This document shows positions 8,814 to 17,980 of a stretch of 64,000 nucleotides of DNA, piece after piece (positions within the stretch are counted from its first letter, which is position 1; every line of letters begins with the position of its first letter). A program made the position numbers and the translations under genes. The DNA comes from Thalassotalea sp. 1_MG-2023 (GTDB lineage: Bacteria > Pseudomonadota > Gammaproteobacteria > Enterobacterales > Alteromonadaceae), in assembly GCF_030546745.1 (NCBI RefSeq), contig NZ_JAUOPD010000001.1:186001-250000 (forward strand), read 5' to 3'. The notes under the pieces were generated by a model. The model was not told the origin of the DNA. It saw only the letters and a list, made by a program, of their open reading frames with translations, and did not search any database.

Positions 8814-9992
8814 TCAACTGTCTGCAATTTTGTTGCAAATTTGTTCAATAACCTGGCACGTCTTATTGATTTCTTCAATGGTTAGTGTCGGATGCACTAA
8901 AAACATTAAACTAGTAGCGCCAAGTTGTTGGGCGTTCTTTAACGGTTTTTCGGGCCTGTATGGCTTATTATCAAAGGCTTTTTCTAAATATACTTCAGAA
9001 CAACTCCCTGAAAAGCAAGGTACTTCTTGCTCATTAATCGCGGAAATGATTTGTTCTCTTTCCCACGGTTTAGGTAATAATTCAGGTTTAATGAATACGT
9101 AACATTTATAAAAAGCGTGTTCAATATATGGGGGAATTTCAGGAACATGTAAAAATGGAAATTGCTGACAAGTGGCGAATATTTTCTCAGCATTTCGAGT
9201 TCGTAACTGTTGCCATTCAGGCATTTTTGTTAACTGGATGCGACCGATGGTTGATTGCATTTCAGTTAAACGCCAATTAGTCCCAAAAGATTCATGTAAC
9301 CAACGATAGCCAGGTGGATGTGATTTTTCATAGACCGCAGCATACGATTTACCATGATCTTTAAACGCCCAAGCAGTACGCCAAAGAGTTTCATTATTGG
9401 TGGTTAACATGCCGCCTTCGCCACCAGTGGTCATGATTTTATCTTGGCAAAAAGACCAAGCGCCAACATCACCAATACTACCAACGCTTTTACCTTTGTA
9501 TTTAGTGCCATGTGCTTGTGCGCAATCTTCTATCACATAAAGCTGATGCTTTTTAGCCAATGACATAATGGGATCCATATCACATGGCCACCCAGCTAAG
9601 TGTACACAGATGATTGCTTTTGTACGCTGAGATAACACAGCTTGAATAGTGTTAGCCGTAATGTTTTGTGAATCTAAATCTATATCAGCAAAAACAGGTG
9701 TTGCTCCCGCGTTAATAATACAACTTATCGAAGCAATAAAGGTTCTTGAAGTAACGATCACCTCATCACCTTGGCCAATTGCTAAACTCCGAAGCGCTAA
9801 GTCAATTGCGAGTGTACCATTTGCAACGGCTACGGCGTATTTACTATCAGAAAATTGTGCGAATTCTTTTTCAAACAGTCGGCCTTCATTACCTGTCCAA
9901 TAGTTTACTTTATTTGATAACAAGACCTTTGAAACGGCATCGGCTTCTTCTTGACTGAAACTTGGCCACGGTGACATAGCGGTATTTAACAC
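8814..9992 (-). CDS. pglE: DegT/DnrJ/EryC1 sugar aminotransferase (PglE-like)
   Basis: PLP-dependent aminotransferase that would convert the 4-keto sugar made by the dehydratase to UDP-4-amino-4,6-dideoxy-GlcNAc. It shows the fold-type I markers of the DegT family: VANGTLAIDLAL, the PLP Asp in VIEDCAQAHG, and the Schiff-base Lys in WSFCQDKIMTTGGEGG. Length 392 residues is normal. GTG at 9992 is used because AAGGAAA lies 6 nt upstream; an internal ATG five codons in is the alternative. Nine nt separate it from the acetyltransferase gene. The alternative reading is another 4-aminotransferase such as the perosamine type, but the neighbours favour bacillosamine. Confidence 0.85.
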   Translation of the reverse strand: MLNTAMSPWPSFSQEEADAVSKVLLSNKVNYWTGNEGRLFEKEFAQFSDSKYAVAVANGTLAIDLALRSLAIGQGDEVIVTSRTFIASISCIINAGATPVFADIDLDSQNITANTIQAVLSQRTKAIICVHLAGWPCDMDPIMSLAKKHQLYVIEDCAQAHGTKYKGKSVGSIGDVGAWSFCQDKIMTTGGEGGMLTTNNETLWRTAWAFKDHGKSYAAVYEKSHPPGYRWLHESFGTNWRLTEMQSTIGRIQLTKMPEWQQLRTRNAEKIFATCQQFPFLHVPEIPPYIEHAFYKCYVFIKPELLPKPWEREQIISAINEQEVPCFSGSCSEVYLEKAFDNKPYRPEKPLKNAQQLGATSLMFLVHPTLTIEEINKTCQVIEQICNKIADS

Positions 9993-10001
9993 ATGATTTC
10001 C

Positions 10002-10631
10002 TTATTCAATATCTTTAATACGTTTAGCTGGTACACCAACATAAAGGCCATTCGCTTCGGTAGATTGAGTGACGGCAGCACCAGCACCGACTTGGGTGTT
10101 TTCAGCGATATCAACACATTGTACTGAGCAACTGCCAACGCCGAACCAAGTAAGCTCACCAACATGTACCGTACCGGCTAAGTGAGCGCCTGGGGATATA
10201 TGCACCGCATCAGCGAGATTGCAGTCATGATCAATGGTTGCAGCAGTATTAATAATACAAGCATTACCCAATTGAGTGCCGGGGTTAATAACCGCATTGG
10301 CGAAAATAACATTACCCGCGCCTAAGCTAACGTGTTTACTCACTACCGCTTGCGGATGAATAATATTGGGTAATCGGGCGCTCGAACTGGATAACGCACG
10401 ATACATAGCAAGGCGAGCTTTATTATTGCCCATCGCTAGCGCAAAATCATATTCATCTTGGTAGCACTTCCACTGCGAAGATTTATCAATGATGGGCCAA
10501 TTAAGGTTAGCGCCTCTTTCTGGAAAGGTATCATCTAAAAAAGCAATGTCAGAGTATTGGCTGCTTGCTTCAGCGCAATCTGCAATAACTCTACCGTGCC
10601 CACCAGCACCGATGATTAATAATTTACTCAT
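10002..10631 (-). CDS. pglD: Sugar O/N-acetyltransferase, PglD/NeuD family
   Basis: Acetyl-CoA-dependent transferase expected to N-acetylate UDP-4-amino-4,6-dideoxy-GlcNAc to UDP-di-N-acetylbacillosamine. The N-terminus is a small Rossmann-like sugar-binding domain (KLLIIGAGGHGRVIADCAE) and the C-terminal two-thirds is a left-handed beta-helix of hexapeptide repeats. The catalytic His is probably the one in AATIDHDCNLAD. Length 209 is typical of PglD. The start overlaps the phosphoglycosyl transferase stop by 8 nt, indicating coupling. Confidence 0.87.
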   Translation of the reverse strand: MSKLLIIGAGGHGRVIADCAEASSQYSDIAFLDDTFPERGANLNWPIIDKSSQWKCYQDEYDFALAMGNNKARLAMYRALSSSSARLPNIIHPQAVVSKHVSLGAGNVIFANAVINPGTQLGNACIINTAATIDHDCNLADAVHISPGAHLAGTVHVGELTWFGVGSCSVQCVDIAENTQVGAGAAVTQSTEANGLYVGVPAKRIKDIE

Positions 10632-11223
10632 GTTGACTCCCCTTGAATTTACTCATGGTGGCTTCTCCGTCGGCATGTATATCCGCTTTAGAAAAAACCT
10701 TCTTTATTGTTAACAATAAGATTTTTATATCTAACCATAATGATTGATGATCAACGTACCAAACATCAAGTGAAAATTTTTCTTCCCAACTGATAGCATT
10801 GCGCCCATTTATTTGTGCCCAACCGGTAATGCCGGGTTTTACATGGTGTCTTCGTGCTTGTTCAGAAGAATAAAGTGGTAAATATTCAACTAAAAGTGGC
10901 CTTGGCCCAACTAGACTCATGTGGCCGATAAATACATTCCATAAACCTGGCAGCTCATCTAAGCTGCTCGCCCGTAGTTTTTTACCAAAGGGTGTTAAAC
11001 GTGCATCGTCGGGTAATTCATTGCCGTTAGCATCAGTTGCATCACGCATCGATCTAAATTTAAGCATATTAAACACCTTGCCATTTAGCCCAGGTCTTGG
11101 TTGTTTGAACAACACGGGTTTACCCAAGTTTTTCGATACTCGCCAAGCAATATACCCCATCAGTGGCGATAAAAATATGAGTGCGATCCCAGAGAGTAGG
11201 ATGTCTAAAAGGCGTTTAATCAT
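10624..11223 (-). CDS. pglC: Phosphoglycosyl transferase (PglC-like, small monotopic PGT)
   Basis: Initiating transferase that moves a sugar-1-phosphate, here most likely di-N-acetylbacillosamine-1-phosphate, onto undecaprenyl phosphate at the inner membrane. The 199-residue protein has the single re-entrant N-terminal helix of small PGTs (residues about 4-22), then FKQPRPGLNGKVFNMLKFRSM, the catalytic Asp-Glu pair in ASSLDELPGLWNV, and MSLVGPRPLL. It is first in the leftward pgl operon and lies 102 nt from the divergent glycan genes. No good Shine-Dalgarno is visible, but the start fits the family. Confidence 0.9.
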   Translation of the reverse strand: MIKRLLDILLSGIALIFLSPLMGYIAWRVSKNLGKPVLFKQPRPGLNGKVFNMLKFRSMRDATDANGNELPDDARLTPFGKKLRASSLDELPGLWNVFIGHMSLVGPRPLLVEYLPLYSSEQARRHHVKPGITGWAQINGRNAISWEEKFSLDVWYVDHQSLWLDIKILLLTIKKVFSKADIHADGEATMSKFKGSQHE

Positions 11224-11325
11224 AGGAGTAACGGTTAGTTAGGGTGCAGTATTATGCTTTATTTTTCTATATAACCAGAGTAAATTGGTTAATACAATCA
11301 TCATTTACATAAAAATTAAAACAAT

Positions 11326-11763
11326 ATGCATGCAGTTGTAAGGCTATATTACCTTTCTAGGCGACTTTATCTCAAAGGTGTTCCCCTTTTACCAAAGCTT
11401 ATTTATATAATAATTCGCGTTATTTTCGCGTGCGACGTGAAGTACACCGCAAAAATTGGTAAAAATGTTGGTTTTTTTCATAATGGTTTGGGCGTGGTTA
11501 TACACAAAAATGCTGAAATTGGTGAAGGGACTTGCTTATATCAAAATGTCACAATCGGTGGCAATGGAAAGGAATCAAGCGAAAATGGTGTTCCAACTAT
11601 TGGTAAACATGTTTTTATCGGCGCAGGTGCTGTTATTTTAGGCCCTGTTCGGGTGGGGAATTATGCAAAAATTGGAGCTAATTCTGTCGTACTGGATGAC
11701 ATACCAGCACATGCAACTGCTGTAGGTTCGCCAGCTCGCGTCATCAGTCGTGCTTATGAATAA
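11326..11763 (+). CDS. Serine-acetyltransferase-like hexapeptide acyltransferase of the glycan locus
   Basis: Small (145 aa) left-handed beta-helix acetyltransferase of the CysE/LacA type. It has the features GLGVVIHKNAEIG (His-containing active turn), QNVTIGG and the PAHATAVGSPARV ending. Such genes commonly O-acetylate a sugar of a surface polysaccharide; serine acetyltransferase for cysteine synthesis is unlikely because the N-terminal helical domain is absent. It is the first gene of the rightward glycan operon and overlaps the next gene. Confidence 0.78.
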   Translation: MHAVVRLYYLSRRLYLKGVPLLPKLIYIIIRVIFACDVKYTAKIGKNVGFFHNGLGVVIHKNAEIGEGTCLYQNVTIGGNGKESSENGVPTIGKHVFIGAGAVILGPVRVGNYAKIGANSVVLDDIPAHATAVGSPARVISRAYE

Positions 11764-12871
11764 CAATAAAGTTCGCGTCTTACATATTTTTGCCAATTTA
11801 AATTTAGGCGGCGCCGAAAGTAGGATAATGGATCTGTTTAGGTCGCAGTCTGCTTCAGATGTGCAAAACGACTTTTTAATAATGACAGATGAAGAGTGCT
11901 ATTACAGCACTGAAGTCGCACAACTCGGCGGAATTATACATACCGTGCACAGCCCTAGAGAAGGGTTGTTTAAAAATATGGTACAGGTCTATCGTTTATT
12001 TAAAAAAACGCCGAAATATGATGCGATACATGCACATACGTCCTATTATTCGGGCTTCCTCGCTTTTATTGCTTGGCTTGCAGGAATTAAATTTCGGGTT
12101 ACACATGCGAGAAACAAATTAAAAGGGCGTAACTCAATAGCCTCATCAGTGTTTTTTTTCATTGGACGAACTTTATGTAATATATTTTCAACTCAACGGC
12201 TCGCTATTTCACCAGATGCTGGTCAATTTTTATATGGAAAAAAAGCGAACTTTACTGTTGTCCCCAATGCTTTTGATTATGGTCGAATACTACATAAATC
12301 TGCATTGAGCCGAGAACAAGACAGAGCGCACTATAAATTATCGTCAAAGGCCATTCATATTGTTTGTGTCGCGAGGTTTTACGCCGTTAAGAATCATCAA
12401 TTTCTGCTTGATATTGCTAAGGAAATGCAAAATAAACACATAAACGCAGTGTTTCATTTAATCGGGGATGGTGAGCTTCGCGATCAAGTTACGAACTCGA
12501 TTAAATTACGAGGTCTTGAAGAGTACTTTGTCTTCTGGGGAATTAGACAAGATGTTTTTCAATTGCTGTACTTATTTGATTTAGCGATAATGCCATCTTT
12601 TAGTGAAGGGTTAGGGGTTGCAGCGTTAGAGGCTCAGGCTGCTGGTTTACCTTGCGTATTATCTACAGGTATACCCAAAAGTGCTGATATTGGCTTAGAC
12701 CTTTGTCATTTTAAATCGTTAGAACATGGTGCAGCTTGCTGGTTAAAATCTATTCTAGCATTTGTTCAACAACCTGTAGTTGAGAAGTGTATTATTGACG
12801 AACAATTTGCAGGAGAAGGCTATAACATAGAAGTGGTACGAGATAAGTATCGACAGGCTTATATATCATGA
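11756..12871 (+). CDS. Glycosyltransferase family 4 (GT-B fold), first of a tandem pair
   Basis: Retaining GT4 transferase that should add one sugar to the lipid-linked glycan. N-terminal domain motif HIFANLNLGGAESRIMDL; the C-terminal nucleotide-sugar domain has VARFYAVKNHQFLL and the EX7E motif within SFSEGLGVAALEAQAAGLP. ATG 11756 is preferred to GTG 11750; either start lies inside the upstream acetyltransferase frame. It overlaps the next transferase by 4 nt (ATGA). It resembles its neighbour in layout, suggesting an old duplication. The sugar donor is unknown. Confidence 0.85.
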   Translation: MNNNKVRVLHIFANLNLGGAESRIMDLFRSQSASDVQNDFLIMTDEECYYSTEVAQLGGIIHTVHSPREGLFKNMVQVYRLFKKTPKYDAIHAHTSYYSGFLAFIAWLAGIKFRVTHARNKLKGRNSIASSVFFFIGRTLCNIFSTQRLAISPDAGQFLYGKKANFTVVPNAFDYGRILHKSALSREQDRAHYKLSSKAIHIVCVARFYAVKNHQFLLDIAKEMQNKHINAVFHLIGDGELRDQVTNSIKLRGLEEYFVFWGIRQDVFQLLYLFDLAIMPSFSEGLGVAALEAQAAGLPCVLSTGIPKSADIGLDLCHFKSLEHGAACWLKSILAFVQQPVVEKCIIDEQFAGEGYNIEVVRDKYRQAYIS

Positions 12872-13944
12872 CAACTAAAATGCGAGTTTTACAGGTCATT
12901 CCAACTTTATCTGTAGGGGGAATTTCATCAGTTGTAAAAAACTGGCAACAAGCGGTTTTTTCAACAAATATTCAATTTGACTATCTAGCCTTTAATGATG
13001 GTATCTTAAAATCAACATTTGAAGCAGCCGGCTGCCATGTTGACGTTATCCCTACATTTCGGCAGCGTCCTTTGCATTACATTATTGTGATTTATAAGCT
13101 ATTAAAACAAAGACAGTACGACGCCGTGCATGTGCATAATAGTTTTAAAAATGTCGTTTTACTTATACTCGCTCGATTTTTAGATGTACCAGTACGGGTA
13201 TGTCACTCTCATACATCAGGTCTAGAAAACAAAAGATTACAATTGATTTTTTTAGGCTTGCGATGGTTAACGAAACGAATGTCTACGCATTATGTTGCTT
13301 GTGGCAAAGCTGCAGGTGAGTTTTTATTTGGTGAAGACCAATTTACGCTGCTTAATAATGCAATAATAGTTGAGCAATTTTCACAGCAAACAGATCTCAC
13401 AACTACTGACTTCATTTTACCTGAAAATAAAAAGCTCTTCTTACATGTTGGACGGTTTTCTCAAGTAAAGAATCACGCTTTTATTCTAGAAATAGCCCAA
13501 CAGCAACAACTGAATAGTAGTATTTGCTTTTTATTAGTCGGAGATGGACCGCTTAAAGCAATGGTTGAAGACAAAGTTAAGGTGCTAGGCTTAAAGGAGA
13601 ACGTAAAGGTTTTTTCGAGTAGCAACCAGATCCCACAATTATTGCAGCAAGTAGATGGATTTATATTACCGTCGTTATTTGAAGGGGTTTCTGTGGCGTT
13701 GCTTGAAGCCCAAGCAGCATCTTTGCCTTGTTTAGTTAGTGATTCAGTTAGTAAAGAATGTGATGTTGGTTTAGGCTTAGTGTCTTTTCTGTCTCTTAAT
13801 CATATGAATGATTGGGTTGAAGCGTTGAATCACGTATCTTCACCAAAACTTAATGTTGAGCATATATCTGAGGCGTTTGATGAGTCTGGATTTTCGAACT
13901 CTCAGAATATTAATAAGCTCATGAGAATTTATCGCGGGCTATAG
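12868..13944 (+). CDS. Glycosyltransferase family 4 (GT-B fold), second of a tandem pair
   Basis: GT4 enzyme of 358 residues. It has N-terminal VIPTLSVGGISSVVKNW and HVHNSFKN, and C-terminal VGRFSQVKNHAFIL, LLVGDGPL and the catalytic EX7E within SLFEGVSVALLEAQAASLP. The ATGA overlap with the upstream transferase shows operon organisation. The shared LEAQAA(G/S)LPC segment with the upstream gene indicates paralogy. It probably adds the next residue of the repeat unit; donor and linkage cannot be read from sequence. Confidence 0.85.
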   Translation: MTTKMRVLQVIPTLSVGGISSVVKNWQQAVFSTNIQFDYLAFNDGILKSTFEAAGCHVDVIPTFRQRPLHYIIVIYKLLKQRQYDAVHVHNSFKNVVLLILARFLDVPVRVCHSHTSGLENKRLQLIFLGLRWLTKRMSTHYVACGKAAGEFLFGEDQFTLLNNAIIVEQFSQQTDLTTTDFILPENKKLFLHVGRFSQVKNHAFILEIAQQQQLNSSICFLLVGDGPLKAMVEDKVKVLGLKENVKVFSSSNQIPQLLQQVDGFILPSLFEGVSVALLEAQAASLPCLVSDSVSKECDVGLGLVSFLSLNHMNDWVEALNHVSSPKLNVEHISEAFDESGFSNSQNINKLMRIYRGL

Positions 13945-13951
13945 CATTAAT

Positions 13952-15271
13952 ATGACACAAACGTTAACAAAGGTGCCATATGAATTACTATTTACGGGGG
14001 GGGTGATTCTCGCTTTCGCTGTTTTTAATGTGCCCATTCTGTTATTAAGTGTCGTGGTATTAGGTATCGCCAGCGCACTTGTTTTACCTTTCAATCGAAT
14101 ACTTTCTTTTACTATTTTTCTTTTACCCTGCTTTGAAGTCTTTACTAGAACAAGTTACCTCCCTATTTCATTGGTTACATTGATTTATATTGCTTTTTTC
14201 GGACGGTATTTATTAACACAAATAACTCAAACAACGTTTTTCTTACCAGGGGTAATGGTCTTGCTTATGGTTGTTACATTTGAGCTTTTACATGTGATTT
14301 ATAACCCTGTTATGTATTCTGCAAAAACACTTAGATGGGTGATGTTATTTTTGTTTGTTGCTTTGCTTATATTCGATAAAAATAAATATGCAAGCTTCTA
14401 TGAATTGCGCCGAGCGCTGTTGTACGGGGTCATTGTTTCTGCGACTTATGGACTGATGTTCCATTATTTTCACCCCGTTGATTATATGAACATTGATAAA
14501 ATAAAACGGTTTTCAGGCGGGGCAGGTGATCCTAATAATTTTGGATTATATTGTTTATTGACGCTGTTCTTTTATCTACCAACAATGCCTAAGGAAAGTA
14601 TTTCTTATAAGGGCTTTAGCATCATGTTAGTGATGATACTTTTAGGTTCACTTACGGTGTCTCGAAGTTTCTTTTTAATATCTGCGGTTAGTTTATTTTT
14701 ATATTTTGTTTTCTATTTTCGTTCATCGATAAATGAAGTGATTTTTAGGTTGTTACTCGCATTTAATATCGTGGCGGTTTTGGTTGCGGTAGCTTATTTA
14801 TCGGGGATAAGCATGCCGACAAACCTAGACATTGTAAAAAGGTTTAGTAGTAATGATTTATCAGCATTGACGGGGGCACGAAGTGTCATATTTCAAGAAT
14901 ATGTCGCGGTGTTAATAAACTTACCGGTAATCTTTCTTATTTTTGGTGCTGGAATAAATGGCTACTTGGGGTACTTTAATCATAAGTTTGAGCAACTAGG
15001 TCTGTTTTCTGAGGTCGTTGGCCCACATAATACATTTTTAGAGCTTATTGTCAGTTTTGGACTGATTGGTTGTATTTTGTTTTTTGCGTTTCTTCATTTT
15101 GCTTTTTATGCAGAAAAAATTCGCGCTACTCCAACAAAAGTTTACCGTCTTGCATATCTGCCTTTGATTGTCTTAGCCATGTACAGTATTAGTTTACAAA
15201 ACCTTGGTAAATACGGCAGTTATTTTATTTTAATGTTAGTGATTTATCATACCTATAACAGAAGGAGTTGA
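13952..15271 (+). CDS. O-antigen polymerase/ligase-family membrane protein (Wzy-like)
   Basis: Polytopic inner-membrane protein (439 aa, about 11-12 hydrophobic helices) of the Wzy_C / O-antigen ligase superfamily. The markers are the periplasmic-loop segment GGAGDPNNFG followed by TM segments, TVSRSFFL, and the conserved PHNTFLELIVSFGLIG with the His typical of ligases and polymerases. In this locus it most simply polymerises lipid-linked repeat units after flipping. A role as O-antigen ligase or O-oligosaccharyltransferase cannot be excluded. It is AT-rich like its neighbours. Confidence 0.75.
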   Translation: MTQTLTKVPYELLFTGGVILAFAVFNVPILLLSVVVLGIASALVLPFNRILSFTIFLLPCFEVFTRTSYLPISLVTLIYIAFFGRYLLTQITQTTFFLPGVMVLLMVVTFELLHVIYNPVMYSAKTLRWVMLFLFVALLIFDKNKYASFYELRRALLYGVIVSATYGLMFHYFHPVDYMNIDKIKRFSGGAGDPNNFGLYCLLTLFFYLPTMPKESISYKGFSIMLVMILLGSLTVSRSFFLISAVSLFLYFVFYFRSSINEVIFRLLLAFNIVAVLVAVAYLSGISMPTNLDIVKRFSSNDLSALTGARSVIFQEYVAVLINLPVIFLIFGAGINGYLGYFNHKFEQLGLFSEVVGPHNTFLELIVSFGLIGCILFFAFLHFAFYAEKIRATPTKVYRLAYLPLIVLAMYSISLQNLGKYGSYFILMLVIYHTYNRRS

Positions 15272-15273
15272 TA

Positions 15274-16794
15274 GTGTCTCAGGACAGTAAAGAGCGCAAA
15301 TTAGGTGTTTTACTAGGCTATCTATCAGTTGCCTTTAGAAATATTGCATCTTTGTTGTTAATTCCTTTTATTATCAGTCAGATAGGTGTTTCTCATTATG
15401 GGTTGTATGGTCTAATAACTGCGATAACAGGCTATCTTGTAATCATTGAATTTGGTTTAGCAAATACCACAATTCGTTTTATTTCCAAATACCGTGTTGC
15501 GAAAGATAAAAGTGCCGAGCAACGAGTGGTTGGCAATATTCTGTGGTTGTACATGATAATTGTTTTAATCGTCTTAGGTGCAGGTTTTTTCATTTGGCAC
15601 GCAATTCCTTTTTGGTTTGTTGAAGCACTAACAACAAGAGAAATTGCACTTTTTCAAACACTGCTTGTTATTTCATTGTTGAATATTGTTGTTACTCTAA
15701 TCAGCAATTCATTTACCGGCATTATTTCTGCGTACGAAAAATTTGTATTTTTGAAGTCACTTGAAGTGGTTACTTTTTTATTGCGCGTATGTTTAGTGTT
15801 ATTTTTACTGTCTTTAGGATTTGGTGTTATTGCGATTGTTGTGATTGATACTGTTGCAAATTTAATTGCTAGCGCTTGTAAAGTCGGTTTTGTTATTCGT
15901 GTAATGAAAATAAAAGTGATTATTGAAAAACCAAGTAAAGAGTCATTGTATGTGATCGGTAGTTACACCTTTTTTATTGCACTAAACGTCATTATCAACC
16001 AAGTAAACTGGCGTGCTGATAGTTTTATTTTAGGCATATTTACAGATAGCCATACGTTGGGTGTCTATAATGTTGGAAGCCAATTTGTCTTGGCATTTAT
16101 TGCGGTGGCAAGCACGATGACTTCTATCTTTATGCCGCAATTTATGAGACTAGTAAATCAGCAAAAAAGTATGCATTTGATTACGAATCATTTGATCATT
16201 ATTGGTCGTTATCAATTTATTGTTTTAGGATTAGCTTTTATTTGCTTTATGTCTTTTGGGCAGCTATTCGTTGAGCTTTTTGTGGGTAAAGGGTTTGAAA
16301 ATGCTTATTGGATAACGTTAATCTCACTGGTGCCTCTTATATTTGTATTATCTCAGTCGTCATCAAATGCTATTCTTCAAGCGATGAATAAACACAAAGT
16401 TCGCAGCATTTTGTTATTATCTACAGCGATATTAAATATTATGTTATCCGTCTTTTTAGTGCAAAAAATAGGTATGATAGGTGCTGCAATAGGTACTGCT
16501 ATTACATTGATCATTGGTGAAGTTATACTGGTGAATATTTACCTTATTTGGTCAGTTAAGCTTGATATGGTGCGTTTTTACAAGACAATCTTTATTCGTG
16601 TAATACCTGTTATTGTAATCAGTTTACTTATCACGATGGTTGTTCGCGACTACATCCCTGCAACTTGGCTAGGTTTAATCTTGGGCTGTAGCTTTAGTGC
16701 GTTTATTTATATGATTTTAGCGGTGGTTATTAGTTTAACTGTTGAAGAAAGAGGGCAGTTAGTGGCATATATAAAAGTAAAAAAGAGTGGATAG
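15274..16794 (+). CDS. Wzx-type oligosaccharide flippase (MOP superfamily)
   Basis: Polysaccharide-unit translocase predicted to flip undecaprenyl-PP-linked glycan across the inner membrane. About 14 hydrophobic helices over 507 residues; the N-terminal helix pattern (LLLIPFIISQIGVSHYGLYG) is typical of Wzx/RfbX. The GTG at 15274 is chosen because AAGGAG ends 6 nt before it, while the TTG at 15268 directly abuts that ribosome site. It slightly follows the Wzy-like stop, so the genes are probably coupled. One sampled stretch near 15.3 kb is only about one-third G+C. Confidence 0.86.
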   Translation: MSQDSKERKLGVLLGYLSVAFRNIASLLLIPFIISQIGVSHYGLYGLITAITGYLVIIEFGLANTTIRFISKYRVAKDKSAEQRVVGNILWLYMIIVLIVLGAGFFIWHAIPFWFVEALTTREIALFQTLLVISLLNIVVTLISNSFTGIISAYEKFVFLKSLEVVTFLLRVCLVLFLLSLGFGVIAIVVIDTVANLIASACKVGFVIRVMKIKVIIEKPSKESLYVIGSYTFFIALNVIINQVNWRADSFILGIFTDSHTLGVYNVGSQFVLAFIAVASTMTSIFMPQFMRLVNQQKSMHLITNHLIIIGRYQFIVLGLAFICFMSFGQLFVELFVGKGFENAYWITLISLVPLIFVLSQSSSNAILQAMNKHKVRSILLLSTAILNIMLSVFLVQKIGMIGAAIGTAITLIIGEVILVNIYLIWSVKLDMVRFYKTIFIRVIPVIVISLLITMVVRDYIPATWLGLILGCSFSAFIYMILAVVISLTVEERGQLVAYIKVKKSG

Positions 16795-16800
16795 TTTGCT

Positions 16801-17913
16801 TTGCATATTCTAATCATTGGTGCTTATCCAAAATCAATATTGTCTTTTCGTGGCCCTTTAATTCAATCGTTTTTAAACAGTGGTCATCAAGTTACTATTA
16901 TGACTGCCGATGCTCCGCAATCAATCAAAAGTAACTTGAATCAAATGGGGGTTAACTTCATTCCATTTGACATATCGAGAAACGGATTAAACCCTTTTTC
17001 TGATATTAAAACCTGTTGGCAACTTACGAAAGCCATCAGTAAGATGCGTCCAGATAAAATATTGGCGTATACCATTAAGCCAGTTATATGGGGTGGTATC
17101 GCTGCTCGTTTAAACAAGATAAATTCGTTTTATGCCATGATTACTGGCTTAGGCTTTGCTTTTGAAAAAAGTAACCTTGTTCGTTCAATTATCAACAGGC
17201 TTGTTAAAACACTATATAAGTTCAGTTTGCAAAAAAGTGCAGGTGTTATTTTCCAAAATGAAGATAATCGTCAGCTTTTTATCGACCAAGGAATAGTGCC
17301 TCAATCGCTAACGCATCGAGTCTACGGCTCTGGTATTGATTTAGACGTCTTTGACTTTCATCCGTTACCACAAGGAAAAACGACGTTTCTATTAATCGCG
17401 AGGTTACTCGGGGACAAAGGTATCAGAGAATATGTGGCAGCGGCGAAATACGTAAAACAATGTTACGCTGATGTTTGCATTCAGCTTTTGGGGCCGTTTG
17501 ATCCTTCACCCGATGGCATATCACCTAGTGAGCTAGCACAGTGGCAGGATGATGGCTTGATATCGTATTTAGGTGAACAAAAGGATGTTAAGCCTTATCT
17601 ACAAAACTGTCATGTTTATGTTCTGCCCTCATATCATGAAGGATTACCTAGGACCGTTTTAGAAGCCATGGCAACTGGACGTCCCATTTTGACAACCAAT
17701 GTTTGTGGCTGTAAAGATACTGTCATTGACAATAAAAATGGTGTGATTGTTCCTGCCAAGAATGTTCAACAATTAGCGGAAGCTATGTTGTGGTTTGTTG
17801 AAAACCCCAATGAATGGCTTCAAATGGGTAAAGCGAGTCGTGAATTTGCCGAAAAATACTTTGATGTTCGTAGTGTTAATACAGCAATAATAAACATTAT
17901 GTTTAAATCATAG
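16801..17913 (+). CDS. PglA-like GT4 glycosyltransferase (N-acetylgalactosaminyl-type)
   Basis: GT4 transferase resembling Campylobacter PglA, which adds GalNAc to undecaprenyl-PP-bacillosamine. Shared features, compared from memory of the family, are FRGPLIQSF, SRNGLNPFSDIK, the ITGLGF loop followed by a basic amphipathic membrane-associating stretch with TLYKFSLQKS, LIARLLGDKGIREY, and the EX7E in SYHEGLPRTVLEAMATGRP. Translation starts at TTG 16801, six nt after the flippase stop. Together with pglC-D-E-F type genes it predicts a glycan beginning bacillosamine-HexNAc. The exact sugar specificity is inferred. Confidence 0.75.
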   Translation: MHILIIGAYPKSILSFRGPLIQSFLNSGHQVTIMTADAPQSIKSNLNQMGVNFIPFDISRNGLNPFSDIKTCWQLTKAISKMRPDKILAYTIKPVIWGGIAARLNKINSFYAMITGLGFAFEKSNLVRSIINRLVKTLYKFSLQKSAGVIFQNEDNRQLFIDQGIVPQSLTHRVYGSGIDLDVFDFHPLPQGKTTFLLIARLLGDKGIREYVAAAKYVKQCYADVCIQLLGPFDPSPDGISPSELAQWQDDGLISYLGEQKDVKPYLQNCHVYVLPSYHEGLPRTVLEAMATGRPILTTNVCGCKDTVIDNKNGVIVPAKNVQQLAEAMLWFVENPNEWLQMGKASREFAEKYFDVRSVNTAIINIMFKS

Positions 17914-17980
17914 GATATCAATTAAAACATAAAAAGTGATTAATTATAAGTCATTGTATGATTTGTATAGAAACAGTAAG

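Noticed and set aside
11750-17913. Possible mobile island on the basis of AT-rich glycan genes
   Set aside because: No integrase, transposase, tRNA or flanking direct repeats are visible; low GC alone is usual in O-unit loci.
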